Assembly (NCBI RefSeq): GCF_029784155.1
Contig: NC_073692.1
Coordinates: 419,488,352 to 419,552,351, forward strand
Length of the DNA: 64,000 nucleotides
Direction of reading: 5' to 3'
From: Uranotaenia lowii
Lineage: Eukaryota > Arthropoda > Insecta > Diptera > Culicidae
Below, one piece after another: positions 22,501 to 34,225 of the stretch. The translations under genes were made by a program, and so were the position numbers. The notes under the pieces were generated by a model that had not been told where the DNA came from, ran no database searches, and saw nothing but the letters and a program-made list of their open reading frames with translations. Position 1 is the first letter of the stretch; each line of letters starts with the position of its first letter.

Positions 22501-23560
22501 AAATCTGGCAATCGATGTTGTGGATGAAAGATTGCAGTTCGGTGCTCAAGTGACATTTTTTCCTCCAAAAAAATACTACTTCTCTATTGGATGTTGCATT
22601 TTGAAAGCCAAAAAAGACCACCGAGAAGAACGGAAAACTGAAATAATGAACTGATTTGTTCTTGTTGCCCACTTTTTCACCGTATTTACTCCTTTGTTGG
22701 TCCAATACTGGTCCAAATAGCCAATCACCATCGGTTCCATCTTTTGGAAGCTCATTGAAACGGATGTGCTACATTGGAAGCTTCTACGTTCTCGAAGCCA
22801 ACGGAGGATGAAGAAACGAGAGAGACCAAAGTCATTTTGTGGTTTGCTTTCACAGATTAGCAGTCTTTTCAATTGAAAATTCACTTAGTTATTAGTGACC
22901 TCTCCTCCCCCTTCTTTTGGCATTTAGAAAGATGTCGGCAAATTGGGAAGGCTATTGGTCCGGAAGTAGAAACAGACCTGTGTGTGCTGAAAAGTGTCCC
23001 CAAAGTTTTTTTTTGTGGAAGATTTTTTCTCTCTATCGATAATGTTATTGGACTTTGAGAGTGAAGTGGGTGGGCGGGTGTCAATTGGACTTGAGGTTTA
23101 GGACAAAAGCAGGAAATTGGCCAACGGAACGGAAAAGAAAGTATCACGGTTCATTTGCAGCATTGTCTGCATTGTTTCAATCGTAATGGACTTCATAAAT
23201 TTGAAATGTTATCTGAAGGAGCGTGAATGAAGCTGGTGAAGCTTCCAGTTTGAAAAGATGACTCCGATGAAATGCAAGGCAGGTACTCTGTTGCAAACAT
23301 TTAAAAAAATAAAATTTTCTTATTATTAAAGTAATATCAATTTTTTTCTAACTATACGAACTGTAATAGAAAAACATCTTAATTTTAGGGTTATCATAAA
23401 CGGCTTTATTTTCTCGTGAGTTTTACGAATACAATTGCATAACATTTGGAATTCTAAACATTCATATGCTAGCCTCAGGTTTTAGGTCCTAACCTCAATA
23501 TGGTGGCAACTGAAAGCAATGATGTTTAAATTATTCTATTACACATTTTAAACGGTGATA
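19535..23560. other. LTR remainder plus ~3.8 kb without a recognised gene
   Basis: The first few hundred bases are probably copia LTR of unknown length. The rest is AT-rich. The longest frames (21932-22192 plus, 22576-22884 minus and 20653-20898 plus) show no domain, no splice context and no repeat membership that I can recognise. Part of 21290-23150 is less AT-rich and could be unique host DNA. Confidence 0.35.
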
Positions 23561-24013
23561 CTGTACTCGCTCATTAATCGGCGAACTATTTTTGATAGGA
23601 CACGCTCAGTAGTTAGACGTTTTAAGGGGCTGATTCCAAAGCCAGTTTTACAAAATAATCAGACGTTTTCTTGAAGTCACACCACAATTTTATTTTATTT
23701 TTAATATTTTACTAATTGGAGACTTTCCTGTTAATTAATCGATGGTTTTTGTGCCCACAAATTTATTTGACAATATTTATGATTTCATATATTTTTTATC
23801 AAATGTTTGTAGTTCTTAATACTCATTCGGTTCAAATTTTCTCACTATGTTTTATTCAACCTTCGATAAATCAATAATTTTAATAAAAAACAGTGTTGAT
23901 TCTAATCTTTTGACCAAAGAATGTTTCTGTGAAGGCACTCTCAGTACTTTTTTTTTTTGGTAATCGGACTCACCCTTCGGTCCTAACTGCGTCCGATTAA
24001 CGAGCGAGTACTG
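23561..24013. mobile_element. 453-bp MITE with pogo/Tc1-like ends
   Basis: The left end CTGTACTCGCTCATTAATCG and the reverse-complemented right end CAGTACTCGCTCGTTAATCG match at 18 of 20 positions. TA flanks both ends (23559-23560 and 24014-24015). The interior is non-coding with T runs. TA target and CAGT-type tips suit the pogo/Tc1-mariner group. Confidence 0.82.
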
Positions 24014-24015
24014 TA

Positions 24016-24579
24016 TAATCAGTCTCCTTTTTGAATCTTTTTCAAGAAAATAAGTTAATAAAATTTAAAAAACTTTTTAAGTTTTTAAGGGGTCAAGTAT
24101 GAAATAAATAAGTTATTCAGACTAGTGCTCCAAATATTCAGTGTCAGTTTGAAATTATCAGCTGAATTTATTGCAATGTATAGGTAAGTTCAATTCCAAC
24201 TAGATTCATACGAGAATGAACAGAAAACTTAATCATGAAAGCACTCTGCACACTCATTCACCAATCGTCAACATATGTGGTCAGTATTCAGGCTATTTGC
24301 AGATTCATGAGATTATCCAATCTTAATTTTCAGTTTCAAGCATACATTGTAGAAAGTGAAAAAAAAACTCCATTCTATTATCATTAAGTGTAATTGAAAG
24401 ATAACAAAGTTTGTTCGACCCGCTAGACTTGCAGAAATTTATTAATAACTGCTGAGATGGCTATTTTTGTAGGATGTTGATAAAAAAAATATGTCTTTTA
24501 CAAATGGTGTGAAGGTTGAGAGATGAGTGTTCAGGTTTGCGAGACGAACGCTGGCGAGGGAGCGTATGAGACAAATTTG
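24016..24579. other. no feature seen
   Basis: AT-rich sequence; only chance frames. Confidence 0.4.
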
Positions 24580-25130
24580 GGGGACAAAACTATGACCAAA
24601 CATGGCACAAATATGACAAAAAGTTGGCAATAACATAAGAAAACATCACAAATTTGGTAAAAGTATGACAAAATTATGACAAAAAAAAATACGAATATGT
24701 ATATAAAAAATCCTACTAAAATTTTTAATTCAATGAAAAAATACAAACACAACTGAGTCAAAAATTCGACAAATGTGATAAAAAAATGACAACGTTTTAA
24801 CCAAAATATGTCAAATGACAAAATTTTGGCAAAAATATGACAATTTTCGCAAACAGTTGATACAAATATGACAAATTTCGTAAAAAATCGACAAAAATAT
24901 GGCAAATATAACAAAAATACGACAAACGTGGTAAAAACATGATGAAAATATCACAACTAAATGACGAAATCATGACATAAAATTGTGATAAGAATAAGTC
25001 AAATTTATACATTTGAAAATTTGAAATTACAAGAACAAAAATCCGACTTTGTCGTCAAACCTTTTAAAAGTATGATAAAGTGATCAGATATTACAAATGT
25101 AGTTTCTTTCAGATTGTTGTCTTTTTTTAC
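24580..25130 (+). repeat. decayed ATGACAAA-rich tract (left arm)
   Basis: Irregularly spaced ATGACAAA words occur over about 0.5 kb. They have the same core as the 9-bp array at 641-2075 and the same orientation, but are strongly diverged. The tract mirrors one at 27065-27800 across the Helitron. Confidence 0.65.
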
Positions 25131-25166
25131 CACATTTTGCTTTTTATTGTAAATTTTTTGTGATTA

Positions 25167-27051
25167 TCTATATATATAAAAATGAATGTTTGTCTGTCTG
25201 TCTGTTCCCTATAGACTCGGAAACTACTGAACCGATCATCGTCAAAACTGGCATCTGAGGGTTTTCGAGGCCGGGGATGGTTTCTGTAATAGTCAAAACT
25301 CCATCCGACTTAAGGAAGGAGAGGCTTCCATACAAAATTTGTAGTTTTTTGAAACAAATAAAAGTCATGACATCCATTTTCTTGAGATTTTTTTTCCTTT
25401 GGGTGGTTTGTTTTTCGTCTCTATGGTCGAGGCGTCGCGGCCAACGTCGCAAAAGGAAAGTAACCCAGGCATAGCATACTGATTAGTAGGAATATTTTGG
25501 CGCGTATTTCTCAACCAAGCGTATTTTCTTTGAGGGGTTTGTTTTTCGTCTCCATGGGCGAGCAAACGTCGTCGCAAGAGGATAGTAACCAAAGCTCACT
25601 GTTCATTGATTGCTGGAAAATTTAACAATAAGGCGCCTGTTTCTCAAACACGTGGGGCGATATGCAACCTAGATGTGTTTTTTTCTTGCTTATTTGATTT
25701 GTACACAGCACGTGGTAATAAATGACGCCTAGATGTGACACGGATTGGTATGTTATCAATAGAATCAAAACCAATTGAAAGATTTGCAAAAATACTTCCA
25801 TATTTAGTTCGTGTTAATGTAGGTAGCATTCGAATTTTCATTCAAGGAACATTAGAACATGTTCAAACGTTCAACTTTTTCTGTTAAAAAAAAATTAAAA
25901 ATTATGTTTTCTTCTAGAAATTGTTACTTCGGCCCAAATACACAACTGAAACGAATTTAGAAATGAAAATAAGAGCTTTTTATTTTAATTAATTCTGAAA
26001 AAACCATCGTACTTCTTTCTTACATATGAATTCAAGTACGTACTTAACATGAAAAGTGTTTTTGTGTTACATGGCTGCATAAAAGAGACTTTTTATCCGC
26101 TTCGTTTTTGAAAAGCGAGACTTTAGAACTGATATTCAACTGGACGCAAAAATTTTAAGAGAAAATTTTAGTTTACCCTTAAAGTGTTAAAAACAATATT
26201 CCCTTCTGTTAACTTACACGGTGGGGCAAAGGCAAACGTCGAACTTTTAAGAAATTCATCTTCAAAATGATTCAATACGTTGGAAAGACCAGAAGGGGTG
26301 TTCCGAATGTTGAAACTGCAGCGGATATTGAAAATTCTGAAATGTCTTTGTAAATAAAGGTTATTCCCTTTGAACAGCATTCGATTTAAAAGCCATTACT
26401 CTGACGCATCTGTAAATAAGCTTTGCATTGACACTTACCCCAATATACGGGACCAATGTAAACTTAGAAATTTGTTTTTGCCTACATTTTTGAATGTTTG
26501 ACTTTCAAAGAGAAAATAAAAAAAAACTCTGAGAACTTATTTTGTGACGCAACTGATATTTTTTTAAATATTTATATGTTTACCGTAGTAAATTTATTAA
26601 AAAAAAGAAATTTGCACCGTATTTGATATATAACTTATTTAATATTTTTTCCATTACCATGATAAGTGCTGTTTGGGTATCGAGCCGGTTAAATTTGCCT
26701 ACCTTCTTCAAGCAGTGGGGGACAAAACTGAAAAAACTGGGAGAGCTGCCATGTAAATTTAAGATAAAGAGCTTTTCAAAGAAAGGACCATATTTAAAAA
26801 GGTTTTTTTGGGTACAGAGTACAAATTTCAGATCTTGAAAAACGAGTTTCGAGATCAAGTTTCAGTAAATAATATACCATCTTTGAATTGCAATTCAGAA
26901 CTGCAGTTGCAGCTCTCATTTTAAAGTTGTTGGTTCTGAAGTATGATGAGGTTTGATTTAAAAAAATGCTCTCTAAAATCTAAATTTGAATAAATTTTTA
27001 CAAATTACATTTATTTCCGGAAGGTGTAGCAAAGCACAACGGGCCAGCTAG
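25167..27051 (+). mobile_element. non-autonomous Helitron (1.9 kb)
   Basis: The element starts TCTATATATATAAAAATGAA and soon has TGTCTGTCTGT and TCGGAAACTACTGAACCGAT, a start type I know from insect Helitrons. It ends GGGCCAGCTAG, giving the CTAG (CTRR) terminus. It sits between an A at 25166 and a T at 27052, the A/T target expected for Helitrons, and there is no target duplication. No Rep/helicase frame is present, so movement would depend on a partner. I did not confirm the usual 3' hairpin. Confidence 0.85.
25385..25660 (+). repeat. two to three ~125-bp imperfect tandem units within the Helitron
   Basis: GGTTTGTTTTTCGTCTCTATGG... at about 25406 and GGTTTGTTTTTCGTCTCCATGG... at about 25538 are followed by matching GTCGCAA-AGGA-AGTAACC and GCGC-TTTCTCAA words. 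A third, partial unit starts near 25635. Confidence 0.7.
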
Positions 27052-27064
27052 TTTTATAATATTA

Positions 27065-27800
27065 TTGAGATTAATGTCATAATTTTGTTTTATTTTTATA
27101 ACATTTGTCATATTTTTTAACAAAGGTTTATCGATTTTTTGTCATTTTATTATTTTATATTTGTCCTATTTTTGTCGAACTTGTCAGATTTTTGTCAAAA
27201 TTTAGTTTTGTCATGTTTTGTCATTGTATTTTGAATTTTTTTTCTATATTTCTTTATTATTTGTCATATTTTAATCAAATTTCACCCATTTGCCAGTTTT
27301 TTTTTCATATTTTTGTTATGTTCAGTCATTTTTTGACAATTTTTTGTGGACACGAATTCCACAAAGTGATTAAGTGTCATAAAAAACCAAAAAAAAAATT
27401 ACAATGTCATGTAAATGTAATTTTAGTTGTTGATTTATTTACACACGAAAACCTTTTAGCACAGGCCTTTTTATAAGGTCAAGGAAATTTGAAATATATT
27501 CGAAACAAAGTATTACATTTCCGAACAACTGTTCAAAAATAATCATCTGTTTATGTCATATTTATGCCGCAATTTTGTCATATTTGTAAGATTGTTTTTG
27601 TTTTATTTTAAAATTTTAGTCATATTTGTCAGAAGTTTGGTCATACTATTGTCATAACTTTGTAATGTTTTCTGCTTATTTACACATTTTGTCATAACTT
27701 TGACATTTTTTGATCACATTTGTCAAGTTTATGACATATTTGTCAGATTTTCGTCATATGTTTACTTCATATGTCAAATTTTTGTCATTTTTTTTTGCCA
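27065..27800 (+). repeat. decayed TTTGTCAT-rich tract (right arm)
   Basis: Scattered TTTGTCAT words run opposite to those at 24580-25130. At 27349 the words GGACACGAAT and CCACAAAGTG occur. The same GACACGAAT word is found at about 33790 and, right before the big array, at about 37284, which ties the tracts into one repeat family. Confidence 0.65.
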
Positions 27801-29039
27801 TGAGTATAACTCTCAAGAAATTTACATTCATCTCTCCTCCTGACCCCTCTCTCAATCATCGTATAGTCTTAGCGGTTTTCAAGTCGTGTTTTCATTTTTA
27901 ACCCCAATTCACATTTGTTGACTTTTCTATTCCATTCATTTCAGTTAAAGCTTTTTGCACTGATAGAAAATCACAGTCAGTATCATTCGTGCTTTCAGAA
28001 AAATTGCAGCACTAGTTCAGACGGCTTTGGATTCTCATTTTAAACTTCAGATTTTTGGAAATCCTCAAAAATATATGTATTTTTTTGTTTTAACACAAAA
28101 TATGGGCCTTTGCAAATGATTTTAGATTTTGTCTAATGACGTTTTCACAACAGTGTTACGGAACGTTTACCAAAATCAATGAAAAGACCCTAAGCTTGGT
28201 AAGTAAACTATACTTTAAGTACATGTGCAAAAACTAGAAAGTTGTAATTTTTTAAAACAGTTAAAATTTTAAATTAAAAATAATTTTCCAAAAATCACCT
28301 GAATGAATGATATTTTCTAAACTACTGTCAAACTGTTGTTTGTGTTTTAAATCTTAAGACCGAAACGCCAAAAAAAAAACCAGAATAATGAATTTCGACT
28401 AATAATATTGCTTATTTAAATTTTTTGTTCATACGTGAGGAAGTAATTTTTATATTTTGTTTTTTTTTTTTCATTAAACCATCATAAAAATATTTTGTTT
28501 TTGTATTGTATTAAGAATGAAATTAAATGAAAAACAGAGTTTTATATAAAAAATTAAGAATGGCTAAGCAGAAAAAATTAAAAAATGAATGATACAATTT
28601 GAACATTTTTGAATAAAGAGAGAATACACATTCAATTCACGATCATTTTTTGTATGAATTGAGTATGGAGTTCCAGCTTCCCCTCGTTTAGTGTATTCAA
28701 AGAATTAAATAAGTTTGAAATTTTTATCTATTGGATATGAAAAAGTGCAGAATGTGACAAAGCATTGAAATGATAGCAATTCAAGCAAGAGTTAAAGCTC
28801 AATACAACTTCAATACCATGTTCTAAAAGTTGATTGCATTTATATCAGTTTTTTTTATATTCGATACAGAGTATGACTATTACGATTTTCTATTAACAGT
28901 TTCATTTTTTAAACCACTGCACAATGGGGAAAAAAAGTGCATAAACCACGAAGAAGTTCAGTTTTTTCCCTCCTTCACGAAACAAATCTATAAATAAGTA
29001 CAACTTCGCTTAAGTAAAAATGTCCAGAAAATGGATTGG
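27801..29039. other. AT-rich, no feature seen
   Basis: Homopolymer-rich sequence with no coding signal. Confidence 0.4.
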
Positions 29040-29434
29040 ATGTAATTTAAGACGCCGCACAAGTTTACAACCGGAAAATTTTGAACAAAAAAGGACCTCT
29101 CTTGTTGGTTTTTTAAAGAATAAAATGGAAGCTGTTTGAGTCACCGCACGCTTCGGATAATGAAGTTATCGCTGTTTTTATCCTCAATTCTCCTACGTTT
29201 TTAAATTATTTCAGAAACAGGTATGTTCGGACTTGAAAATTTTGATCCAAATGGGACGTGTCTTGCGTGTTTTTTTTTTTTTTTGAGAAATTCAACGAAA
29301 CTTATATGAGTCACCGCACGCATTGAAAACAGGAGTAATGGCTTTTTAAACCCTCATTCCCCTGAATTTTTGAATTATTTAAGAGAAAAGCAAGTTCGGA
29401 CTTGGAAATTTTGAACAAAACGGGACGTACCATA

Positions 29435-30715
29435 AAGTCTGCTTCATTTAATATTGGAACACAAACAATTGCGTGTAGTTCAGTCATTTATTAACGAATT
29501 CATAATTTGTTTTTCATACAAATGTAGCATTTTCTTTACTCTTTCATAAAAAAAAATTAAAAAAGTTATTCATTGCTGTTTCGAAGAAATTCTCGTACTT
29601 TTCCCGTAATACGGCACATTAGGCGGCGCACACCCTTTTCGTCCACCGTTTTGGCGATTTGATTCCACCAGTTCTTCATTTGAGTCATGTTCCTAACAAG
29701 TTCTCCCTTTGCCTTAAGCCTCCGCTTTGTGATTGCCCAGTATTTCTCTATTGGCCGGAACTGGGGGCAGTTTGGGGGGTTGAGGTCCTTCGGTATTACG
29801 CTGACCCCGTTCGTTGCGTACCATTCCATAACCGTTTTGCTGTAATGGCAGCTTGCGAGGTCCGGCCAAAACATTACTTGACGGTCGTGGGCACGAATAA
29901 ACGGCAGAATCCGTTTCTGTAGGCACTCTTTTTCGTAGACTTCTGATGTCATTGTCTTGTCAGTGAGAAAGACTTTGGTTTTCTGTCCACAACTGCATAT
30001 CCCCTGCCAAATCATGTACTTGCGGGCGAATTTATCCGCAAACACGAACTTAAATTTTGCAGGTACATCCCCCCGAGCCGTCGCCAAATAAAATTTTTGA
30101 CCTGGGATTTGCCCAAAGTCCGCCTTCACGTAGGTCTCATCGTCCATCAGAATACATCCGTCGAACTTGGTCAGCACTTGGTCGTACAGCTTTCGAGCAC
30201 GGATTCTGGCCACATTGTTCTGCTTCACCGTCCGATTTGGCTGTTTGCTGGCTCGGAATGACCTTATTCCTTCCCGGAGACGAATTCGTCGCACCGTACT
30301 GTGAGCGGCCTGGAACTTATTGGCCAAATCGCGGTCTGAAAGATTGGGATTCCTCTTGACGGCCTTGATGACTTTCTCGACTTTCGACTTTCGAATGCGG
30401 CTTCCGAGCCGTCGTCAATGTTTCCTTGTACTGCTTGATAACACGCCATACGGTATTTCTGGGCATTTTAAGCTGTTTAGCTAGCTTCGATGCCGACAAC
30501 AATGGATTTTCAAGAAAACTGTGCACAATTTGATCTCTCCGTTCGGCTTCCGTGGCGGTTGTTTACAAAATGCTATCGTTTGGTGTTATGACATAAATAC
30601 ATGGTGAAAGGTAATGAATTTCCCGACACGTGGGTGAAAAAAGTTTCCAAATCCGTCCACTAGGAGCGCCACAATGAGCAAAAGAATTTGTTCCAATATT
30701 AAATGAAGCAGACTT
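29435..30715 (-). mobile_element. DD37E-type transposon copy C, structurally intact (1,281 bp)
   Basis: A perfect 27-bp terminal inverted repeat is visible. Both ends start AAGTCTGCTTCATTTAATAT, then TGGAACA. TA flanks at 29433-29434 and 30716-30717 give a clean target duplication, and removing the element rejoins a satellite unit. It carries one minus-strand transposase gene. The family differs from copies A, B and D in end sequence. Identical ends and an almost open coding region suggest a comparatively recent arrival. Confidence 0.93.
29566..30568 (-). pseudogene. DD37E transposase (copy C), one 7-bp frameshift
   Basis: The catalytic part is open from 30327 to the stop at 29566 (253 residues). 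Asp in MDDETYVKAD is residue 63, Asp in FWPDLASCHY is residue 156, and Glu in RPIEKYW is residue 194. I count 37 residues between the last two, the DD37E signature. The N-terminal HTH half lies in another frame (about 30568-30395) with KLAKQLKMPRNTVWRVIKQY. The two frames are joined by a 7-bp tandem duplication (GACTTTC at 30379-30385 and 30386-30392); no other break is seen. No ATG follows the upstream in-frame stop near 30560, so the start codon may also be lost. It is probably not functional, but close. Confidence 0.88.
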
Positions 30716-31658
30716 TATGTCATTTTTCCGATGAATCCAATAAAGCCTGTTTTAGCCAGTGCACGAATCGAAAACTGGAGTTATGGCTGTTTTACCCTCA
30801 ATTTTCTGAAATAATTGAAAAATATTGGAAAACTGGGGGTAAACATTCATAACTTCAGTTTCCAATGCGTGCGGTGGCTCAAATATTTTTCGTAGGATTT
30901 CTCGGAAAAAACACACAAGAAGCCTCCCATTCGGTTCAAGATTTTAAAGTCCGAACATGCTTTTTTCTAAAATAATTGAAAAATTTGGGGGAACTAAGGG
31001 TAAAAACAGCCATAACTCAAACACCCCTATTGGATATTTCGGGAAAAATCACACAAGATACGTTCCACCTGGTTTAAAATTTTCGATCTCAAACGCGATT
31101 TTTTTATGAAAAAAAAAAAAATTGTGGAATTGATTGTGAAAACAGCCATAACTCCGTTTTACTAAGCGTGTGGTGACTCAAATAGGCTAAGTTGAATTCC
31201 TCGAAAAAAATCACACAAAATTCGTCCCATTTGGTTAAAAAACTTAAAATTCGAACATACCTTTTTCTTAAATAATTGAAAAATGTAAAAAAAAATGAGG
31301 GTTAAATCAGCCAAAGCATCATTTTCAGAAGCTTGTGGTGACTCAAACAGCCTTCATTTAATTCGTGGGGAAAAAAATCACAAAAAAAACGTCCCTATGT
31401 TCCAAAATTTTCAAGTCCGAACATGCGTTTTCTATTCTGTTTAAAAAATGTAGAGGAATTGAGGGTAAAGCCATAACTAAGTTTTCCGAAGCGTGTGGTG
31501 GCTCAATATGTTCAATTTGTTTCAATATTTTGCTAGGAAATTGAGGGTAAAACAGCCATAACTCCAGTTATGAATTATGGGAATTGGGGGTTAAAAAGGC
31601 ACATAACTCCGTTCGTAAGCTCGTGCAGCGTCTGAAACTACATTCAATAGACTGAGTC

Positions 31659-32834
31659 GATTTGGGGTCATTATGGAATTTATCATACCCTGGGGTCTAA
31701 AATGTTTCGTTTTAGTTCAAAACTCATCCATGATTTTTTGCAGAATTTTTAAGCAACGTTTACATGAGTAAATTTGAACCTTTAGGTTTGTATGAGAAAA
31801 TTGATTATATTGTACTGAAAAATCAACATAATTTTTGTTTTTTTCTGTGGAACCAAGGCTGTTTATGGTTTTTGTTCCAACTTATAAATACTGCAAAGCA
31901 AATTTTCTGCTGAACATCTTCGTTGAAAACTTTAACTTTGTATCTTATAAGGCAAAAATGTTACTAACTATTTAACAAGGGTATGTCTTTTGGAATTGAT
32001 AAAAAATAAATTTAATTGACAACACTGCTTGGTGCCTAGCGATGTTTTGCATAACTAATTTTCATGAAATGCTTTGCAAGCAGGGTTGTCAATTGAATTT
32101 ATTGTTTATCAATGCTAAAAGATGAAGCTGATAACTTTTTTGCCTAATAAGGCTGGAACAAATGTCAATTTCTTCCTTTGTCACCCCCCCCCCCTTCGAA
32201 ATTTCCAAAAACCCGAAGGGGAAAATAAATGAAGTTTGAAGTAATTTATGTAAATTTCGATAAAAAAAATCCAATATCTGAAAGATTACAAGACTCAAAA
32301 ACAAATTTAAGGAGATGGGAGTTATTTCACCTTTCGTTTTCTTTATTTCATTGAATTATTCGATAAAAATTACTTGATTTATAGGTTGTGTGCAACAATA
32401 TAGAATTCAATTTTGTTGCATACAAGCTTCCGTGCAATTTATTCAAATTTATTTGTTTTCGCATTATTTTTTATTGTCCCCCCCTTGCGATGTTCCAACT
32501 CCGAGTGACAAAAGAAGTATTTGAAATTTGTTCCGGCCTAAGATACAAAGTTAAAGTCATCGACAAAGTTGTTCAGCGGAAAGTATTTTTGGATAATTTA
32601 TGAATTGGCACAAAACCATAAACAGGGCCAATTCCACAGAAGAAACAAACATGATGTTGATTTTTTATCATAAAATATTTAATTTTCCATAAAAATCTAA
32701 AAGTTCAAATATACTCATGTAAACGTTACTTAAAAATTCTGGAGAAAATCATGGATGATTTTTGAACCTCAAACAAAGCTTTTTAGATCTCAGGGTTTGA
32801 GAAATTCTTAAATAACCCCAAATCGACTCAGTCT
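31659..32834. mobile_element. long fold-back element (1.18 kb inverted repeat)
   Basis: The left arm starts AGACTGAGTCGATTTGGGGT and the reverse complement of the right end starts identically. Homology continues inward for several hundred bases through shared words (TTTTAAG-AACGTTTACATGAGTA, ATCCATGATTTT, GGAACAAAT-TCAA). The centre near 32180-32500 contains C runs and a CCCCTTCG/CGAAGGGG mini-hairpin. There is no transposase, and the arms differ by scattered changes, so it is not brand new. Confidence 0.8.
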
Positions 32835-34149
32835 AAAGTCCAATTGATTCTTCGGACATTTTCACTGAAGGAAAGTACTTTTTCATAGATTTGATTCGCG
32901 TAAGAGAAAAGATATTGAATTTCTTCGCGTTTTATACACTTTTTTCCCCCATTGTTCACTGTTTCAATGTCAAAATAAAGTTTCCAACTACAATTCAGCA
33001 GGGAAATTATCTAGAAACATTAACATAAAAAACAATTTTTTTGGTCCAGGGTTTATTTAAATTCTAGTTTTTATAATAACATGCACCACACCACAGATAT
33101 TTTTTTAGGTTTTATCTTTGATATTTTTCCATTTTTTGGACCTTGTGTCTCGGAGAAAAAAATTTAATTACATTTATTTCTATGGAAACAATTTTTTCGT
33201 CAATTTCAAGCAGGCCATGTAAACGCCTGTATAAAAAGCTTTTATGGAACGGTTCAATCCAAATGTATACACACATAATTGATATATGATAAGAATGACT
33301 TAAAAAATATTTTTTTCAAAAGTGTAAAACTTTAAAGCCTAGCCAAAAACAAGTGCTGTATTTTTTTTATATATCTAGTTTTAGATCCTTAAAATGCGAC
33401 CAAAGAATTTGAAGGCACCTTAAAGCACTGTTTTTAGAGTTATAGTAAAATAAAGCTGGAAATAACATGGAAATGGATAATTTTTGCTTCTTAATGGAAA
33501 TGCTGCTTAGAATCTAAATTATGAACAGTTTATTTTGTATGTTTCTAAAAGCGTATGGAAATTTGGAAGCAAATCTAAAATTCCAATTCTGGCTTCAAGT
33601 ACAGAATTTAGATAAAGTTTTTTATCAGATCGTCCAAGAATTTCTCTATAAAGGTAAAATTATCAAGATTAATATTTCGTTGAAGAATTCAAATTGCAGT
33701 AGATCGCATACTTATAGTTTTTATTGTAAGTTAAATTTCTAAATTTTATACATTTCTCCAAATCATTTTTAAAACGTAATTTTAATTTAGACACGAATGC
33801 CACAAGGTGGTAAAGTGACATAAATTATCCTTAAAAAATAGTAATTTTAATTATATTTTAAAGAAAAACTCCATCTTCAGGATATTAATAATTGAATTAA
33901 TTTTCAATAAAAAAAAATCTTGCTGTAATCTTCCTGTAAAACAAATTACAGGGTATTCCATAACATTTTAAATAATTGAATTTTATATTTGAATGATTTT
34001 GTACGATTCAAATTTGAACCGCAAAATCTTTACCGATCACCTTCAATTTTGAAAGTTGATATATTTTGAAGGTTTTCTTTTAAAAACTTATTCCATGTTC
34101 AATTAAAAAAAGCTCAATTCAATAATTTTTCTGTTAATTCAAAAAATTA
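32835..34149. other. AT-rich, no gene; diverged repeat words
   Basis: Near 33660-33735 a segment (ATTTCGTTGAAGAATTCAAATTGCAGTAGATCGCATAC) resembles one at about 45855-45895. At about 33790 the GACACGAATGCCACAAGGTG word of the TGTCAT family occurs. Otherwise nothing is seen. Confidence 0.4.
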
Positions 34150-34225
34150 GTCTCGGTGGTCGAGAGGTTAGCGTTGTAAGACGGTAATCGCTTGTCCACT
34201 GGTGGCATGGGTTCGATTCCTTTCT
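34150..34225 (+). repeat. tRNA-Ser-like SINE head or tRNA relic
   Basis: CGGTGGTCGAGAGGTTAGCG resembles the A-box end of a type II tRNA (Ser or Leu). A long middle section and GGGTTCGATTCCT (B box) follow at the right distance. The 5' and 3' ends do not form an acceptor stem, so a working tRNA is unlikely. The following ~120 bp may be the SINE body; its end and target duplication were not found. Confidence 0.45.

Larger units (their letters stand above)
29040..31640. repeat. palindromic satellite of ~165-bp units, split by DD37E copy C
   Basis: The unit marker GAGTCACCGCACGC occurs at 29138 and 29308. Its reverse complement (GCGTGCGGTGGCTC and variants) occurs at 30867, 31166, 31331 and 31491, with spacing of about 160-170. 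Between markers the units share words such as AACAGCCATAACT, ACCCTCAATT, AATAATTGAAAAAT and GTCCGAACATG. Orientation flips at about 30825, to the right of the transposon, so the array is a large inverted repeat and copy C landed in its left arm. Confidence 0.8.

Noticed and set aside
21932..22884. Frames of 86-102 codons in 21.9-22.9 kb
   Set aside because: No domain and no consistent splice structure, on opposite strands without support.
34150..34225. Functional tRNA-Ser gene
   Set aside because: A and B boxes are present, but the ends do not pair as an acceptor stem.
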